DNA of 64,000 nt from the NCBI GenBank assembly GCA_033239125.1, contig BSWB01000002.1, positions 88,222,560 through 88,286,559 of the forward strand, in the 5' to 3' direction. The DNA is from Fagopyrum homotropicum (Eukaryota > Streptophyta > Magnoliopsida > Caryophyllales > Polygonaceae). The notes beneath the pieces are model-generated. The model ran no database searches. It saw only the letters and a list, made by a program, of their open reading frames with translations, and was not told where the DNA came from. Position 1 is the stretch's first letter; every line of letters begins with the position of its first letter. The position numbers and the translations under genes are program-made. Positions 21,399 through 32,507 of this stretch are shown here, piece after piece.

Positions 21399-21594
21399 TT
21401 ATTGTATCTTCAGCATAGGAATGTCCTTCGAAAGCAGGTGTCTCACACCTCGTTCTAGGACTGCAATCGGGTGATCAACAAAAGTGTGGTCCGACTCAAC
21501 CACTAAGTCATCATAGCTGACGATGTTTCTCGGATCTAGTATGTACTCTCCTAATTGAGACACATGAAACACAGGGTGAACACCCTCTAACCTC
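21399..21594 (-). pseudogene. F integrase C-terminus with chromodomain-like end
   Basis: The minus strand reads GVHPVFHVSQLGEYILDP, then a DHPIAVLERGVRHLLSKDIP stretch. This is the usual end of Tekay/Del-type chromovirus integrase leading into a chromodomain, a module that binds modified histones and steers integration. The visible frame stops at 21399, soon after the first chromodomain strand, so the domain is incomplete. The upstream side is cut by the C2 LTR at 21600 (target duplication GGTGG at 21595-21599 on the near side). Confidence 0.7.
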
Positions 21595-21599
21595 GGTGG

Positions 21600-22355
21600 T
21601 GATGAAGGATCATCCAACATAAGTCAAGATCCCTTAACAAGGGCTCAAGCTAAACTACAAGCTGAGATGGATGCATTGCTTCTAACCATGAACCATGAAC
21701 CACCTAACTCACCTTCCATGAGCCAACGAGCCTTGATGATGTTCATTGTCCACCAAGGAACAAGCTGCACGCCTAAGGGTTCTATATAAGGCTGAAATGT
21801 TCCAAATTGGCTAAATAAGCTTATTTGGCTGTTTTAAGTGTTTTTAAGTCTTTTTAATATAAAAGCCCAAACTTATGTCTTGATGGGCCTTTAGTTAATT
21901 ATTTCAGTTCATTAACATATTAAACACTACATATATGTTTTAGGCGTGCTAGGTCAGGCAGTTACCTAGAAGATACACGTTAAACACAATTTTTGTGCTG
22001 CTGTTGCAGATTGGCGATTTCCAGCATGTTGGAGAGCTTTGTGATTGTGATTTTTGGCTTAAATCTTCTTGTCTGAGTTAATCTCCTTAGGGATTAGTGT
22101 TGCAAGTTGTTTATAAGCATCTTCTTGGTGCTTCCAATCTCCATATTGATTGTGTCAAGTTGTAGAAGCAGGATTGATTAGTCTTTTGGATTGTTTATTG
22201 AATTCATTGTTCAAGGGTTCTTCCATAGTTCTATTCGGTTCTTCTTAACCATCTATCTTTATATTTTCGTGCTTATCATTCCTCCAAATCTAAGTTTCAT
22301 TTCATTGTTTCCTGGTTGTTCGTCTAGATCGTTAAACGGGCTAATCCCCGCATCA
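21600..22355 (+). repeat. 5' LTR of CRM-like element C2
   Basis: This is a 756-bp LTR starting TGATGAAGGATCATCC and ending CCCCGCATCA, collinear with C1 (175-926) in the opposite orientation. A primer site follows, so it is a 5' LTR. It is inserted in the F integrase end. The rest of C2 is interrupted at 22582 by E. Confidence 0.88.
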
Positions 22356-22357
22356 AT

Positions 22358-22369
22358 TGGTATCAGAGC
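22358..22369 (+). promoter_or_regulatory. tRNA-iMet primer binding site (C2)
   Basis: TGGTATCAGAGC lies two bases after the LTR end (22355). It defines the plus-strand orientation of C2. Confidence 0.92.
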
Positions 22370-22581
22370 TTTGGGGACATTCAACCATCATCAAAAGAGT
22401 CATAAAATCACAAAAAGAGTTTGTATTGATCATTGCAATTGATCATTGTCTTTTGTTAGTCTTTTCTTTTCTTCAGTTTTTTTCTCTTCTATTCTAAGTT
22501 GATTGAATTCTAACTTGTTTGTGTTCTTGATCAGCGAATTGAGCACCGAAGTCATCAACAAACACCAACACCACCACCCCT
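22370..22581 (+). other. 5' leader of C2, cut by E
   Basis: This leader is collinear with 1-160 (reverse strand) in its first part. It ends at CACCACCACCCC, where the E LTR starts; the left half of the E target duplication is then probably ACCCC (22577-22581). No gag start is reached. Confidence 0.75.
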
Positions 22582-22817
22582 GATACGGGGATGACCCGGC
22601 GTTGGCTCGATCTAGACGACGGAAGGAGGGAAAGACGCAAAACGACAGGATCAAACAGCCGGCTAGGGTTTCGTGTGCTGCGTGACCTGCGAACAAAAGT
22701 GATAAGGGGCAGACCCGACGTTGGCTTGATCTAGACGACGGAAGGAAGGAAAGGACGCAGAACGGCAAGATCAAGGCAGCCGACTAGGGCTGTTCGTGTG
22801 CTGCGTGGCCTGCGAAC
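22582..22817. repeat. 118-bp tandem duplication of the E LTR end
   Basis: The unit at 22582-22699 begins TGATACGGGG and the unit at 22700-22817 begins TGATAAGGGG. Both contain CGATCTAGACGACGGAAGG and end with CCTGCGAACAAA. They differ at many positions, so the duplication is old, and it gives the LTR two candidate U5 ends. Confidence 0.85.
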
Positions 22818-23542
22818 AAAGGGAACAAAAGAAGACGCTAAACTGAATACGAAGGTACGGAATTTAAAGGAAAGGTACGATGTAGATGAACCCGACACAA
22901 ACGACGTGGAGACCCTTGATCTCGGGATCAAGAACCACCAAGAACGATGCAACGAGCTCAGCCCCTTACAACCTCACACAGCCGACTTAGAACATCGACA
23001 ACACGAGAAGGATGCTTATGGAATCTCACGAACACCAAGAACCCGAGAGCAATTGACACACGCGAAACAACTAAGCCAAATCTGATCACAATAACTCTTC
23101 AATCAAAACTCGCCTTTGATTGAAGATGAAATCTGAAAACAAGTATTTTTCACCAATAATCTGCCTAAAAAGTAATGAAAAGAGCGTTTAAATAGTTTGA
23201 GCTCTTTAAACAGAAGACATAATAAAAACTGGAAATTAAGCCCAATGGGCTACTTAAAACACACAATCACTAAGCAGGCCTTAAAAAGCCTCCTTCCTCA
23301 ATGAGAGACATGGAACGGTGCTGGAAACGTGGGGATGAGCAGCTGCATCATGTGCGGGGCTGGCCGAGTCCTGTACCTTGGCGTCATTGCTCTCTTGCTT
23401 ACTTAGGAGCCAAGCCTCGTTATGAACACTTGTAGCCAATAACATCAGCAAACCCTCGGTCTCATGCTCAATCTTCTTAGCTCGGGAACGTGTGATAGCT
23501 CCCTCATACTCCGGAGATGCTAGCTCGGATGGTCCCTCATCA
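22582..23542 (-). repeat. 3' LTR of E
   Basis: This is a 961-bp LTR; on the minus strand it starts TGATGAGGGACCATCC, inside the pol reading frame (Asn-Asp-Glu-Gly-Pro), and ends CCCCGTATCA. Its U5 end is present twice in tandem (22582-22817). Confidence 0.87.
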
Positions 23543-24876
23543 TTCCCCCTCTCTTGGGAAGGATTCGTCCACGAATCTTCAAGCTCTACATCCATAGGTG
23601 GGAACGGACTGATGCCTCTAACATTGAAGGTCGGGCTGACCCCGAATTCCTCCGGAAGATCCAATACATAAGCGTTGTCACCGGCTTTGTGAAGCACCTT
23701 GAAAGGACCGGTACCCCTAGGTGATAGCTTGGACTTTCGAAGCTCTTGGAAACGCTCCTTCCTAAGATGTAACCACACGAGATCTCTGGGCTCAAACAAC
23801 AGCTTCCTCCGTCCCTTGTTTGCCTTAGCTACGGTCCGAGCTGCTTTCTCCTCTAAGCTCAGCCGTGTCTTCTCATGTAATCCCCTAATGTACTCAACCT
23901 GTTTACCTGCATTGAAATCTTTCAATTTCTCACTAAAGAAGGCGATGGGTTTGCCCTCTTGCATAAGTACTCCACCAATTCCTATACCCGACGCATCACA
24001 CTCCACCTCAAATGGCCGAGTGAAGTCCGGGAGAACAAGCAATGGGGAGTTGGTCAACATCCACTTGAGCTTTTCAAAAGCTCTCTCTTGGGCTTCTCCC
24101 CACACGAATGGTATGTTCTTCTTGGTGATCTCGGTTAGAGGAGCGGCTATGGTACTGAAATCTCTCACAAATCGCCTATAAAAGCTAGCCAATCCATGAA
24201 AGTTGCACACATCACCAATAGACGTCGGGGTTGGCCAATCTCGAATAGTTTTGATATTTTCCTCATCTACTCGCAGCCCTTGAGCACACACTACAAAGCC
24301 AAGAAATATAACTTCATTTGTGTAGAAATCACACTTCTTAATATTAGCATATAAGTGTTCAAGTCTAAGAGTAGAAACAACCTGACGGAGATGATCTGCA
24401 TGCTCCTCTACGGAACGGCTATAGATGAGTATGTCGTCGAAGTAGACAACGACAAACTTCCCTATGAACTTCCTCAAAACATGGTTCATGAGGCGCATGA
24501 ATGTGCTGGGAGCATTAGTCAAGCCGAATGGCATAACAAGCCACTCATAGAGCCCAAACTTGGTCTTGAATGCCGTCTTCCATTCGTTGCCGTCCTTCAT
24601 TCGAATCTGATGATAGCCACATCTAAGGTCGATCTTGGAGAAGGTAGTTGTTCCATGTAGCTCATCCAACATGTCATCAAGGCGGGGAATGGGATGACGG
24701 TACTTGATGGTGATGTTGTTGACAGCTCTACAATCAACACACATCCGCCAAGTGTTGTCCTTCTTAGGGACTAGTAGAACCGGAACCGCCATAGGACTAA
24801 GGCTCTCTTGAATGTATCCCTTATCAAGGAGCTCTTGTACCTGCGTTTGAATTTCTTCACTCTCCTTCGGGTTCAT
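23281..24876 (-). CDS. E pol: RT joined in frame to integrase C-terminus (core deleted)
   Basis: The 531-codon frame starts at MNPKESEEIQ. It holds RT from the fingers (VPVLLVPKKDNTWRMC, PRLDDMLDELHGT) through the catalytic FVVVYFDDILIYS and thumb, and the first RNase H block (ECDASGIGIGGVLMQEGKP). At about residue 319 it jumps from AFFSEKLK directly to the integrase C-terminal part (QVEYIRGLHEKTR, then DLVWLHLRKERF and GPFKVLHKAGDNAYVLDLP). The rest of RNase H, the integrase zinc finger and the whole DDE core are absent. It ends within the LTR after GAITRSRAKKIE, the CRM-type tail. The frame surviving a roughly 1.7 kb loss is unusual. RT could fold, but integration in cis is impossible. An in-frame stop at about 24967 separates it from the protease side. 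Confidence 0.88.
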   Translation of the reverse strand: MNPKESEEIQTQVQELLDKGYIQESLSPMAVPVLLVPKKDNTWRMCVDCRAVNNITIKYRHPIPRLDDMLDELHGTTTFSKIDLRCGYHQIRMKDGNEWKTAFKTKFGLYEWLVMPFGLTNAPSTFMRLMNHVLRKFIGKFVVVYFDDILIYSRSVEEHADHLRQVVSTLRLEHLYANIKKCDFYTNEVIFLGFVVCAQGLRVDEENIKTIRDWPTPTSIGDVCNFHGLASFYRRFVRDFSTIAAPLTEITKKNIPFVWGEAQERAFEKLKWMLTNSPLLVLPDFTRPFEVECDASGIGIGGVLMQEGKPIAFFSEKLKDFNAGKQVEYIRGLHEKTRLSLEEKAARTVAKANKGRRKLLFEPRDLVWLHLRKERFQELRKSKLSPRGTGPFKVLHKAGDNAYVLDLPEEFGVSPTFNVRGISPFPPMDVELEDSWTNPSQERGNDEGPSELASPEYEGAITRSRAKKIEHETEGLLMLLATSVHNEAWLLSKQESNDAKVQDSASPAHDAAAHPHVSSTVPCLSLRKEAF

Positions 24877-25330
24877 TCTATAGGCGGGTCGGTTTGGGAG
24901 AGTAGCTCCGGGAATAAGATCTATTTGGTGCTCAATACCCCGAAATGGTGGCAGCCCCGGGGGTATTTAATCCGGAAACACATCTGCAAACTCATCCAAG
25001 ATAGCTAAAATACTAGGGGGTTAATCAACTAGGGTCGAGTTGCTTACCAAATTCAGCCCTTTACACAAACACACGAGCGCAACATCGGGAGGGAGGTAAT
25101 CTGTGATGTACTCCCTCTTGGCTGCGAGCAATGTCCTCGGTGGTGGCTGGACGGCTGTTGTGAGCGTTTTACCCTTGGTGGCGGTCCTTGCTGCAGCGAG
25201 GTTGTCCATGGCGTCGGCCTCCTTGGCGGCTGCAGAGAGCGCTCCTCCCTTGGCCGGCGTCGTCTCCGTGTAACCGCTGCTTGCTTGGCCAGCTTCTCTT
25301 GATTTCTTCTCAAAAGCCTCCGCAATCTAC
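24877..25330 (-). pseudogene. E protease-RT linker and RT N-terminus
   Basis: The minus strand continues the RT start upstream (GLPPFRGIEHQIDLIPGAT), interrupted by a TAA near 24967 where relatives read PDEIP. Further up, a frame at 25209-25021 carries LLAAKREYITDYLPPD, the conserved linker of this family, and a stop. The segment joins the protease gene above 25338 by a frameshift. It is a decayed part of the same polyprotein. Confidence 0.75.
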
Positions 25331-25337
25331 ATAGGAG

Positions 25338-26165
25338 TCATAGGCTTGAGAGTAACAAGTTTATCTTTAAGGTAAAAGAAGACTTGCTAGTAAAACCGTT
25401 ATGCAACACTTTCCTATCATATTGCCAAGGTCGGCCTAACAAAACATGACAAGCTTGCATTGGAACCACATCACATAGAATAGTGTCTTCATAATGTCCT
25501 AAGATAATGTGAATTTTAGCTTGCTTGTTTACCTTAAGCTCACCACAATCATTCATCCAATGTAGCTTGTAAGGCCTAGGGTGGTAGAAAGTTGTTATTT
25601 GCAATTTAGAAATCAATTCCGTGCTAGCTATGTTGCAACAACTCCCACCATCAATTATAACGTTACAAGTCTTCCCCTTTACTAAGCATCTAGTGTGAAA
25701 TAGATTTTCTCTTTGATTATCTTCACAAGGAGTAGGTTGTAAGTGTAAAGTCCTCCTAGCTATCAAGGTTTCCCCATGTTCATACCCTATACCCTCATCA
25801 TCATCATTGTCAAAAACAGGATTGTCAACAACATTTTCAAATTCATTTTCATCATTGTCGGATTCCGACTCATAATGACCTAGATGATTGATTATAAGGA
25901 CTCTTTTGTTTGGACATTCTCTCATCATGTGCCCTTTACCTTGGCACTTAAAGCAAGTCACATCTCTAGCTCTAGAATTAGCATTAGGCACAAGGGGGTT
26001 AGAGTTACTTAGCTTGGATCCCGAAGGAGCAGCCGGGTTTGCCTTTGGAGGATACGAAGAACCGCAGTGTATGACACCACGCCGAGCAGTGGCGTCGGCT
26101 CCTTGTGCAGCGGTTGTCCCTCCCTCGCAACGGTGTTCTCCTTTCCGTAGGACGAGTTCTTCCAC
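25338..26165 (-). pseudogene. E Gag C-terminus (zinc knuckle) and aspartic protease
   Basis: This is a 275-codon frame. Around residue 75 it has the CCHC knuckle CFKCQGKGHMMRECPNKR, which packages RNA, followed by an Asp/Glu-rich linker. The protease region has the active-site motif IIDGGSCCNIAS (the catalytic Asp-x-Gly triad is present as DGG) and the second block CHVLLGRPWQYDR. The N-terminal stretch is out of frame with the capsid coding upstream, and the C-terminus leaves the expected frame before the linker. Confidence 0.82.
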
Positions 26166-27007
26166 TTGTTCACTGCGTTTGGTGCATTGTATCCCGCTCC
26201 TTGGTACCTACTCTTGGACTTGCTTTCCACTTTTATCGCTAAATGTAGCAATTCTGTCATAGAACCATATGGAAACAAGTCCACCTCGTTAGCTAAAGAA
26301 GGATGCAATACTCTAAGATACCTGGCCATCGTAGCCTCTTCATCATCCGACACATTGGCTCGGGCCATTGCAACTTGCATGGCATTGAAGGTTTCCTCGG
26401 TGCTCAGATTGCCTTGCCTCAAGTTCTCAAGGCGTTGCCGAAGCTCCCTATGGTAATGGTGAGGTATGAACCGAGCTCTCATCATTGCTTTCATTTGTTT
26501 CCAAGTAGCCATGGGGGATCAAGAGCAAGCCTCCTTTCCCGTACTAGCTTATCCCACCAAATAAGAGCAAATTCCTGAAATTCCAAGGCCACCAATTGCA
26601 CCTTCTTGTGCTCAGAAAAATTGTGGCAGGACCAAATTTGTTCTATCTTGATCTCCCACAACATATATGTATCCGAATCACACTTGCCCTCGAAGACGGG
26701 GATTTTCACCTTTATCTTACCAATCCCGTCTTGTTCGGTTTCCCGGTTCCTACGTTGATATCCTTGATACCCTTGCTGCGGTGGTGGAGCCCAAGCCTCT
26801 CCCGTCATTGATTGTTCCTCTTCCTCATTGTACCTGTGCACATTAATGGGAGGAACAACATTTCTAGGTAAGGGCGAGTTGGGACGAGGATCATACCCAT
26901 ATTGGTGACCCGGGTGGCCTTGAGAGGCGGCTGCACAAGCTCCTACGGCGCATTGCCTCGCTGCGCCATGGTAGCGGCCTCAAATGCGGTCCGTTGGTTG
27001 AGCAAAG
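26009..27007 (-). pseudogene. E Gag, N-terminal and capsid part
   Basis: Two overlapping frames (26841-26491 and 26512-26009) carry the retrotransposon Gag domain: DGIGKIKVKIPVFEGKCD, IEQIWSCHNFSEHKK and LIWWDKLVRERR, then RARFIPHHYHRELRQRLENL and ARYLRVLHPSLANEVDLFPY. The N-terminal 50 codons (27007-26842) are glycine/proline-rich and contain a stop. Gag would form the particle shell. A frameshift near 26500 and the D1 LTR at 27008 break it. Confidence 0.82.
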
Positions 27008-27834
27008 TGATACGGGGATTAGCCGCGAAGAACGGATCTAGACGAGCAACATGTTTTCGGGAATAGAAGCAAACGAAATTCAGCAAACAACAATGAATGA
27101 AAATGTGCAAAACAAAGAGGGAAACGAAAAAGAAAGAAGAACCGAAAGGAACAAACGATAGAACCCTTGGATTCGATTATCCAAGAACCAAACCGATGAC
27201 GATTCGACCCCGCTTCTTACAACTTCACACAATCGATCTAGAGTTATCGAAGGGACGAAGAGGTTGCTTCAATTCGACTTGTAGCACCACCCAGAAGGAG
27301 ATTGACACACACAAGAACGAGAAAGCTATGCAAACACCACAATTCTCACAAGACAAGAGGCTGAACTCAAAGGAATTCAATTTGGCACTTAGGCAATGTG
27401 TTTAACGTATTCTGCCTACAAAAAGAAGAGAGAAAGGTTTATATACAACCTAGACCTTCTCTCCTAAAAATAGAAAAGAAATAAAAACAATAATTACAAT
27501 TTAGAGTGTTTTTAAATAAAACCATAAAATAGACTAATTCTAGGCTTTTTTTAACACTCTCTAACTAGCTTCTCATGCCAGCCTTTATGCCAGCCTTCAT
27601 CCATGCACATGCACACGTGAGCCTTCATCTTATGCTCCATTCAACTTCTTCTTGGCTGGTCCAATGTGGCTAAGCATCATGACGGGCCTTGGACTCATTG
27701 GAGGTGAGTTTGGGTGAGCTTGTTGAACCATGGCTAGGAAGATAGCATCCCTCTCCACTTGGCATTTGGCTTGAGCTCGTGTTAGGGCTCCTTGTGGTGT
27801 TGAAGATAGAGCTAGCTCGGATGACCCTTCATCA
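27008..27834 (-). repeat. 3' LTR of D1
   Basis: This is an 827-bp LTR collinear with the plus-strand D2 LTR (60729-61560). Plus-strand ends are TGATACGGGG and TTCATCA. The D1 pol frame reads into it for about 68 codons, with the tail motif ALTRAQAK. Confidence 0.9.
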
Positions 27835-28674
27835 TTCTCCCCTTCTTTAAAAGAATTCAACCTCGAATTTCCTTGATCATCACTATGGGGTGGAAAAGGG
27901 CTTAGATCCCTCACATTATATGTGGGATCACAAGCATAGTCGTCCGGCAAGTCTAGCACATAGGCATTGTCACCAGCCTTGTGTAGCACCTTGAAAGGGC
28001 CGTTTCCTCTTGGAGAGAGCTTGGACTTCCGAAGTTGTTGAAACCTCTCCTTCCTCAAGTGTATCCATACAAGGTCACCGGCCTCAAATGTAACCTTCTT
28101 TCTTCCTTGGTTTGCCTTGGCTGCGTTGTATTTGCCTTTCTCCGCAAGCTTTATCCTTGTCCTCCTATGTAGCTCCTTGATGTGTTCAACCTGCATTTTA
28201 GCACTTAAATCCACTCGCTCCTTCTTAGGCAACGGTGTAAGATCAAAAGGGGTTAGTGGATTAAAACCATAAACAAACTCAAATGGAGAGATGAAAGTAG
28301 ACGAATGCACAACTCTATTATAGGCAAATTCAACATGTGGCAAGACATCCTCCCATTCCTTTAGATTCTTTTTGATGACAGCCCTTAAAAGTGTGGTTAA
28401 AGTCCTATTAGTTACTTCCGTTTGCCCATCAGTTTGGGGGTGGCTTGATGTAGAAAATAACAATTTCGTACCTAGCTTTCCCCAAAGAGTCTTCCAAAAA
28501 TAACTTAAGAACTTAGCATCCCTGTCACTTACTATTGTCCTCGGAATTCCATGTAACCTAACTACTTCCCGAAAGAATAGATTAGCTACATTGGCCGCAT
28601 CATCAGTTTTGTGACAAGCAATAAAGTGAGCCATTTTTGAGAAACGATCTACAACCACAAAAATCGAGTCTCTA
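27835..28674 (-). pseudogene. D1 integrase core and C-terminus
   Basis: The open frame covers the DDE core and C-terminal domain: FVVVDRFSKMAHFIACHKTDD, with first catalytic Asp; TIVSDRDAKFLSYFWKTLW, with second Asp; HPQTDGQTEVTNRTL, with Glu; then ISPFEFVYGFNP and the GDLVWIHLRKERF and GPFKVLHKAGDNAYVLDLP blocks. The catalytic residues are intact. The gene is cut after the Arg-Asp-Ser codons of GRDSIF by A2 (target duplication CTCTA, 28670-28674) and continues at 47599. The frame runs on into the LTR to 27630. Confidence 0.88.
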
Positions 28675-29765
28675 TGATGTAGGACCATCACATGGAAGCT
28701 ATCAAGGTCCCATTACTAGAGCAAGAGCTAAGGAGATCCAAGAAGCTATGTCAAGGGAAGTGCTATTGCTTGGCATAATGCGTGGACCATTTAATTGCCA
28801 TACATCATGTGTTAATCTTTTGATGAATGCAGGAGCAAGAAAGCAAAGGGAGGAGATGTTGATCACGTCCAAAGCAGCCCACCAGGATAGCCTGCTGCTC
28901 ACGTCCAAGGCAGCCCAAGGGAGGTTGTTGCTCACGTCCAATGCAGCCCAAGAGGAGAAGCAGCTGCTCACGTCCAAGGCAGCCCAAGGGAGGCTGTTGC
29001 TCATGTCCAATGCAGCCCAAGAGGATAGCAAGCTGATCACGTTCCAGGAGGCCCAAGAGAGTAACAAGTCAGCTCATTCGGATCATCATTTGGGCTCTTA
29101 AAACACAACCAAATCACTCATGGATCTGTTGAACAATTCAGCCCATTCGGATAGCCCAATTTGCTCTTAAAAATCGTCCAACTCACTCCAAGGAGTTGCT
29201 TGAATAAGTCAGCCTATTTTTAAGCTGAATTAGTTGTTTGTTAGGTTGTTAGCTACATTAGAGGAAGCTCTCTTATTACCACCTTCCCACTAATGTTTTA
29301 ATTTTCTTTTCTTTATTTTGTCTAGATAAAAGAGTCTATATAGATAGCCTCTTTAGTTGCAGATTAGTTACGTTATTTCCATTGCTTAGAATTACAGATT
29401 GTAATCATTCACAAAATCAATCAAAGAACAAGAGAGTTTTTGGTTGGCATTGCTGTTGTTTGCTTACCTGAGCTTGTTTGTGTCAACCTCCTTCGGATTG
29501 GTGCTTCGAGCCTTCACGAGTCCCTCTTTGTGCTAGTCCAGCCGGAGCTAGTGTAAAGTTGTATTGGAGACGGGTCTAGGGCATTCACGATTGGGGGTTT
29601 TGGCTCTTCAGCCTTGGTTCCTTCGTTGACTCTCTTTGGTTCTTCTCTACACCTTCCTGCACCATTCACCATCTACGTTTCATTCCGCATTCTGGATTCG
29701 CCTCATTCAGCCGGATTCGAGATCATTGTACCTAGATCGACTCAATCACAGACGATTCCGTATCA
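28675..29765 (+). repeat. 5' LTR of A2
   Basis: It starts TGATGTAGGACC and ends TCCGTATCA, two bases before the primer site. It has a reduced minisatellite (about 28870-29060). It also holds a frame open to 29101, the LTR copy of the pol tail. Confidence 0.95.
29337..29344 (+). promoter_or_regulatory. Putative TATA box of A2
   Basis: TATATAGA follows TCTAGATAAAAGAGTC, a block conserved among A LTRs. Position, about two-thirds into the LTR, fits the U3/R boundary. Confidence 0.5.
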
Positions 29766-29767
29766 GT

Positions 29768-29779
29768 TGGTATCAGAGC
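29768..29779 (+). promoter_or_regulatory. tRNA-iMet primer binding site (A2)
   Basis: TGGTATCAGAGC follows the LTR after two bases. It is complementary to initiator Met tRNA and primes minus-strand DNA. Confidence 0.95.
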
Positions 29780-30397
29780 TCAGTTGGTACAATTGATCAC
29801 TCCTTTCTTCTTTGTTAACCTATTGCTTATCCAATTGAGATTTAACTTGTGCTTGAAGTGTGCAAATTCAAAAGCCGGACAACATCTTGAGGAGAGGTAA
29901 ACACAAAACGAAAACAAAACAAAAAGAGAGCTCAAACGCTGCATACACAATTCGGTAACCTGCTCTCCTACAATTCTCGCTGCAATCAGTTTCGGTTACC
30001 TTTCTCTCCCTCAAATCTTGGACAAAGTCTAAGAGATCTTTCAAAAAAAAAAAAAAAAAAGACTATACAAAACGGCTGGCCCTTTTTATTAATCAAGCAC
30101 AAGAAAGCTCTCTCAAAACAACTTCAAAACGTCATTCTAAACACATTCACCATACCTACACCAACCCAACGGTCAATACTCCAATTAGGGGTGTCTTGAT
30201 TCATCTCCGACACTAACATCGGTTTCAGCAGTTCTAGTTCCAAAGGGTTGCTAAGAAGGTTCGGAAATCGCGATCTTAAGGTGTTGGATCCTTACAACTC
30301 GAGTCACCAGCTAGGCAATACCAACGAGAGTGTGAGCGATACACAAGTGAGATCTTTGCTTTTCTAACCTAACCGGTTCTTTGTTTGTTACTTGAGC
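29780..30397 (+). other. 5' leader of A2
   Basis: This is an untranslated leader of about 620 bases with a run of 18 A at 30043-30060. No coding frame is supported. It is collinear with the A1 leader. Confidence 0.8.
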
Positions 30398-32181
30398 ATG
30401 TCTAGGTCCCTAAGTCCCAGCAAGTCGAGTAGCGAGACCGTCACGCCTGAGATTATCAGTCTATTGAATCAATTGTCCGATTCCGTAGCTAACCTATCCA
30501 AACGAGTGGAGTCTATGGAAGCACGAACACCACCAGCCGGAACACCACCTTTGAGAACCAACTATGAGTTTGGCGGTCCTTCACGTGTTACTAGAGAGCC
30601 GGAACATCCGGATCAAGGTAATTTACATTCCAACGAACCCCCTAATGCTTCTAACATGCCTCCCTTTGTTGATAACTTTCAGCGACGGAATGAAGCTGCT
30701 TTCGAGGACCACACTTGGGAAGGTTACAATTGGCCATTCCAGCAGCCAAGGCAAGGACGAGAACGAGATAACTTTCAGCCCTATCAAGAGCAAGACGGAC
30801 TCGGCAAAGTCAAAATCAAAATTCCCGTCTTTGAAGGAAAGTGTGATCCCGACGTCTACACGGAGTGGGAAACTAAAGTTAAGCAGATCTAGTTGTGTCA
30901 CAACTTTAGCGAGCCTAGGAAGGTTCAGCTAGCCGCTCTTGAGTTCCAAGGCTATGCTTTGGTATGGTGGGATCACATAGTCAAAGAAAGAGTTCGAACA
31001 TTGGATCCTTAAATCACCACATGGGAGCATATGAAGGCACTAATGAGGGTTCGGTTCGTTCCACCTCATTATACCCGAGAGCTTAGACAACGGCTGGAAA
31101 ATTTGAGACAAGGCTCGCTTAGCGCTGAGGAAGCCTATACGAATATGCAAGTTGCTATGGTGAAGGCCAACGTTCTAGAGGATGAAGAAAACACTATGGC
31201 AAGGTACCTTCGTATTCTGAATTCTAATTTGGTTAATGAGGTTGATATGTATCCATACAGCACCATGGAGCAATTACTACACTTGGCCATCAAGGTGGAA
31301 AGGAAGACTAAGGTGCGAAACCGGGAATACAAGCCACCTCATGGGTCGCCCAACACTTGGAAAGCACAAGGGAGCCGGCTGCTGCCTAACCACGGCAAGG
31401 ATCAAGGAGGCCGGAAGGAAGAGAGAAAATCGGCACCTATGGGCCAAGAAGGACAAAGAAAGTCGTCTACACCAGCCACTACACCACGATCCTTGAATGA
31501 GCCTTCGAGTGATCATCGAGGGAGTACTCTTATCTCTAACTCTAGAACTAGGGATATTGTGTGTTTTAAATGCCAAGGTAGAGGTCACATGAGTAGAGAA
31601 TGTCCTAATAGACGCACTTTGATCATAAATCATCTAGGAGAATATGAGAGTGAGGATGATGTGGAATTAGATAATGAAAATGCCTTAATTGATGACAATG
31701 AACAAAATGAGAATGATGATTGCATTGAGTATGAACAAGGTGAATCTTTGATAGCTAAGAGAACTTTGCATGTCCAACTAGCACCTTGTGAGGATAACCA
31801 ACGTGAAAATCTGTTTCATACTAGGTGTAGTATTAAAGGAAAAGTGTGTAATGTGATAATTGATGGAGGAAGTTGTTGCAACATAGCTAGCACTGAAATG
31901 GTAAACAAATTACAACTTCTTACATTTTATCACCCTAGGCCATATAAACTACATTGGATGAATGAGTGTGGAGAACTTAAGGTCAATAAGCAAACTAAGG
32001 TCAATATAACATTAGGATCATATGAGGATGTTATTACATGTGATGTTGTGCCTATGAATGTTTTGTCACTTGTTGCTTGGTCGTCCATGGCAATATGATA
32101 GGAAAGTTGTCCATGATAGGTTTTCTAACAAATATAGCTTTGAGTATAAAGGTAAAACTTTAACACTTAAACCTATGACAC
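30398..32181 (+). pseudogene. A2 Gag and protease, interrupted by B
   Basis: The ATG at 30398 starts MSRSLSPSKSSSETVTPE. The capsid region begins at KVKIKIPVFEGKCDPDVY; a TAG at 30890 replaces a Trp (relatives read EQIWSCHNF), and a TAA occurs near 31011. From 31031 the frame is open: RVRFVPPHYTRELRQRLENL, CCHC knuckle CFKCQGRGHMSRECPNRR, then the protease motif IIDGGSCCNIAS. A frameshift at about 32055 breaks the second protease block, and element B is inserted at 32182 after target GACAC. The remaining codons resume at 43615. Confidence 0.88.
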
Positions 32182-32507
32182 TGATAACACGATTTATGAC
32201 TTAGGTTTAGGTAATCATTTAGATAGATTTCTCACTCATTCATGCATGGTTTAGCACTAATTCACGACGTTTACATTCAATTCACGTAATTTGTCGAGAT
32301 AGACGTCTACGCGGACTTGTGCATTGCTTTGTAGGTAATTCGGGGATCTATTGGACATTAATCGATACATTTGAGGGTCAAGCCTCATGGTGGTACACAT
32401 CCAAAGCTTTGAAGGAGCATAATTGGAGCAACAAAGGACACAAAGACCACTATTGGTGCAAGCAATGGAGCAACTCATGGTTAGACGATCATAACATGCT
32501 TCTGCTG

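Larger units (their letters stand above)
22582..27007 (-). mobile_element. CRM-like element E, 5' end missing
   Basis: The order on the minus strand is Gag start (27007) to Gag, zinc knuckle, protease, RT, truncated RNase H, integrase C-terminus and 3' LTR (23542-22582). It is inserted in the C2 leader. Its 5' LTR and leader are missing because D1 starts at 27008. Gag and protease are broken by stops and frameshifts, but the RT-to-tail frame is open for 531 codons because of an in-frame deletion. Confidence 0.85.

Noticed and set aside
23699..24181. 160-codon plus-strand ORF
   Set aside because: It is antisense to the E RT/integrase gene and mirrors its codon pattern; a shadow frame.
29768..29779. 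tRNA-like words at LTR ends
   Set aside because: These are 12-18 base primer binding sites complementary to tRNA 3' ends; no cloverleaf can be formed from the surrounding sequence.
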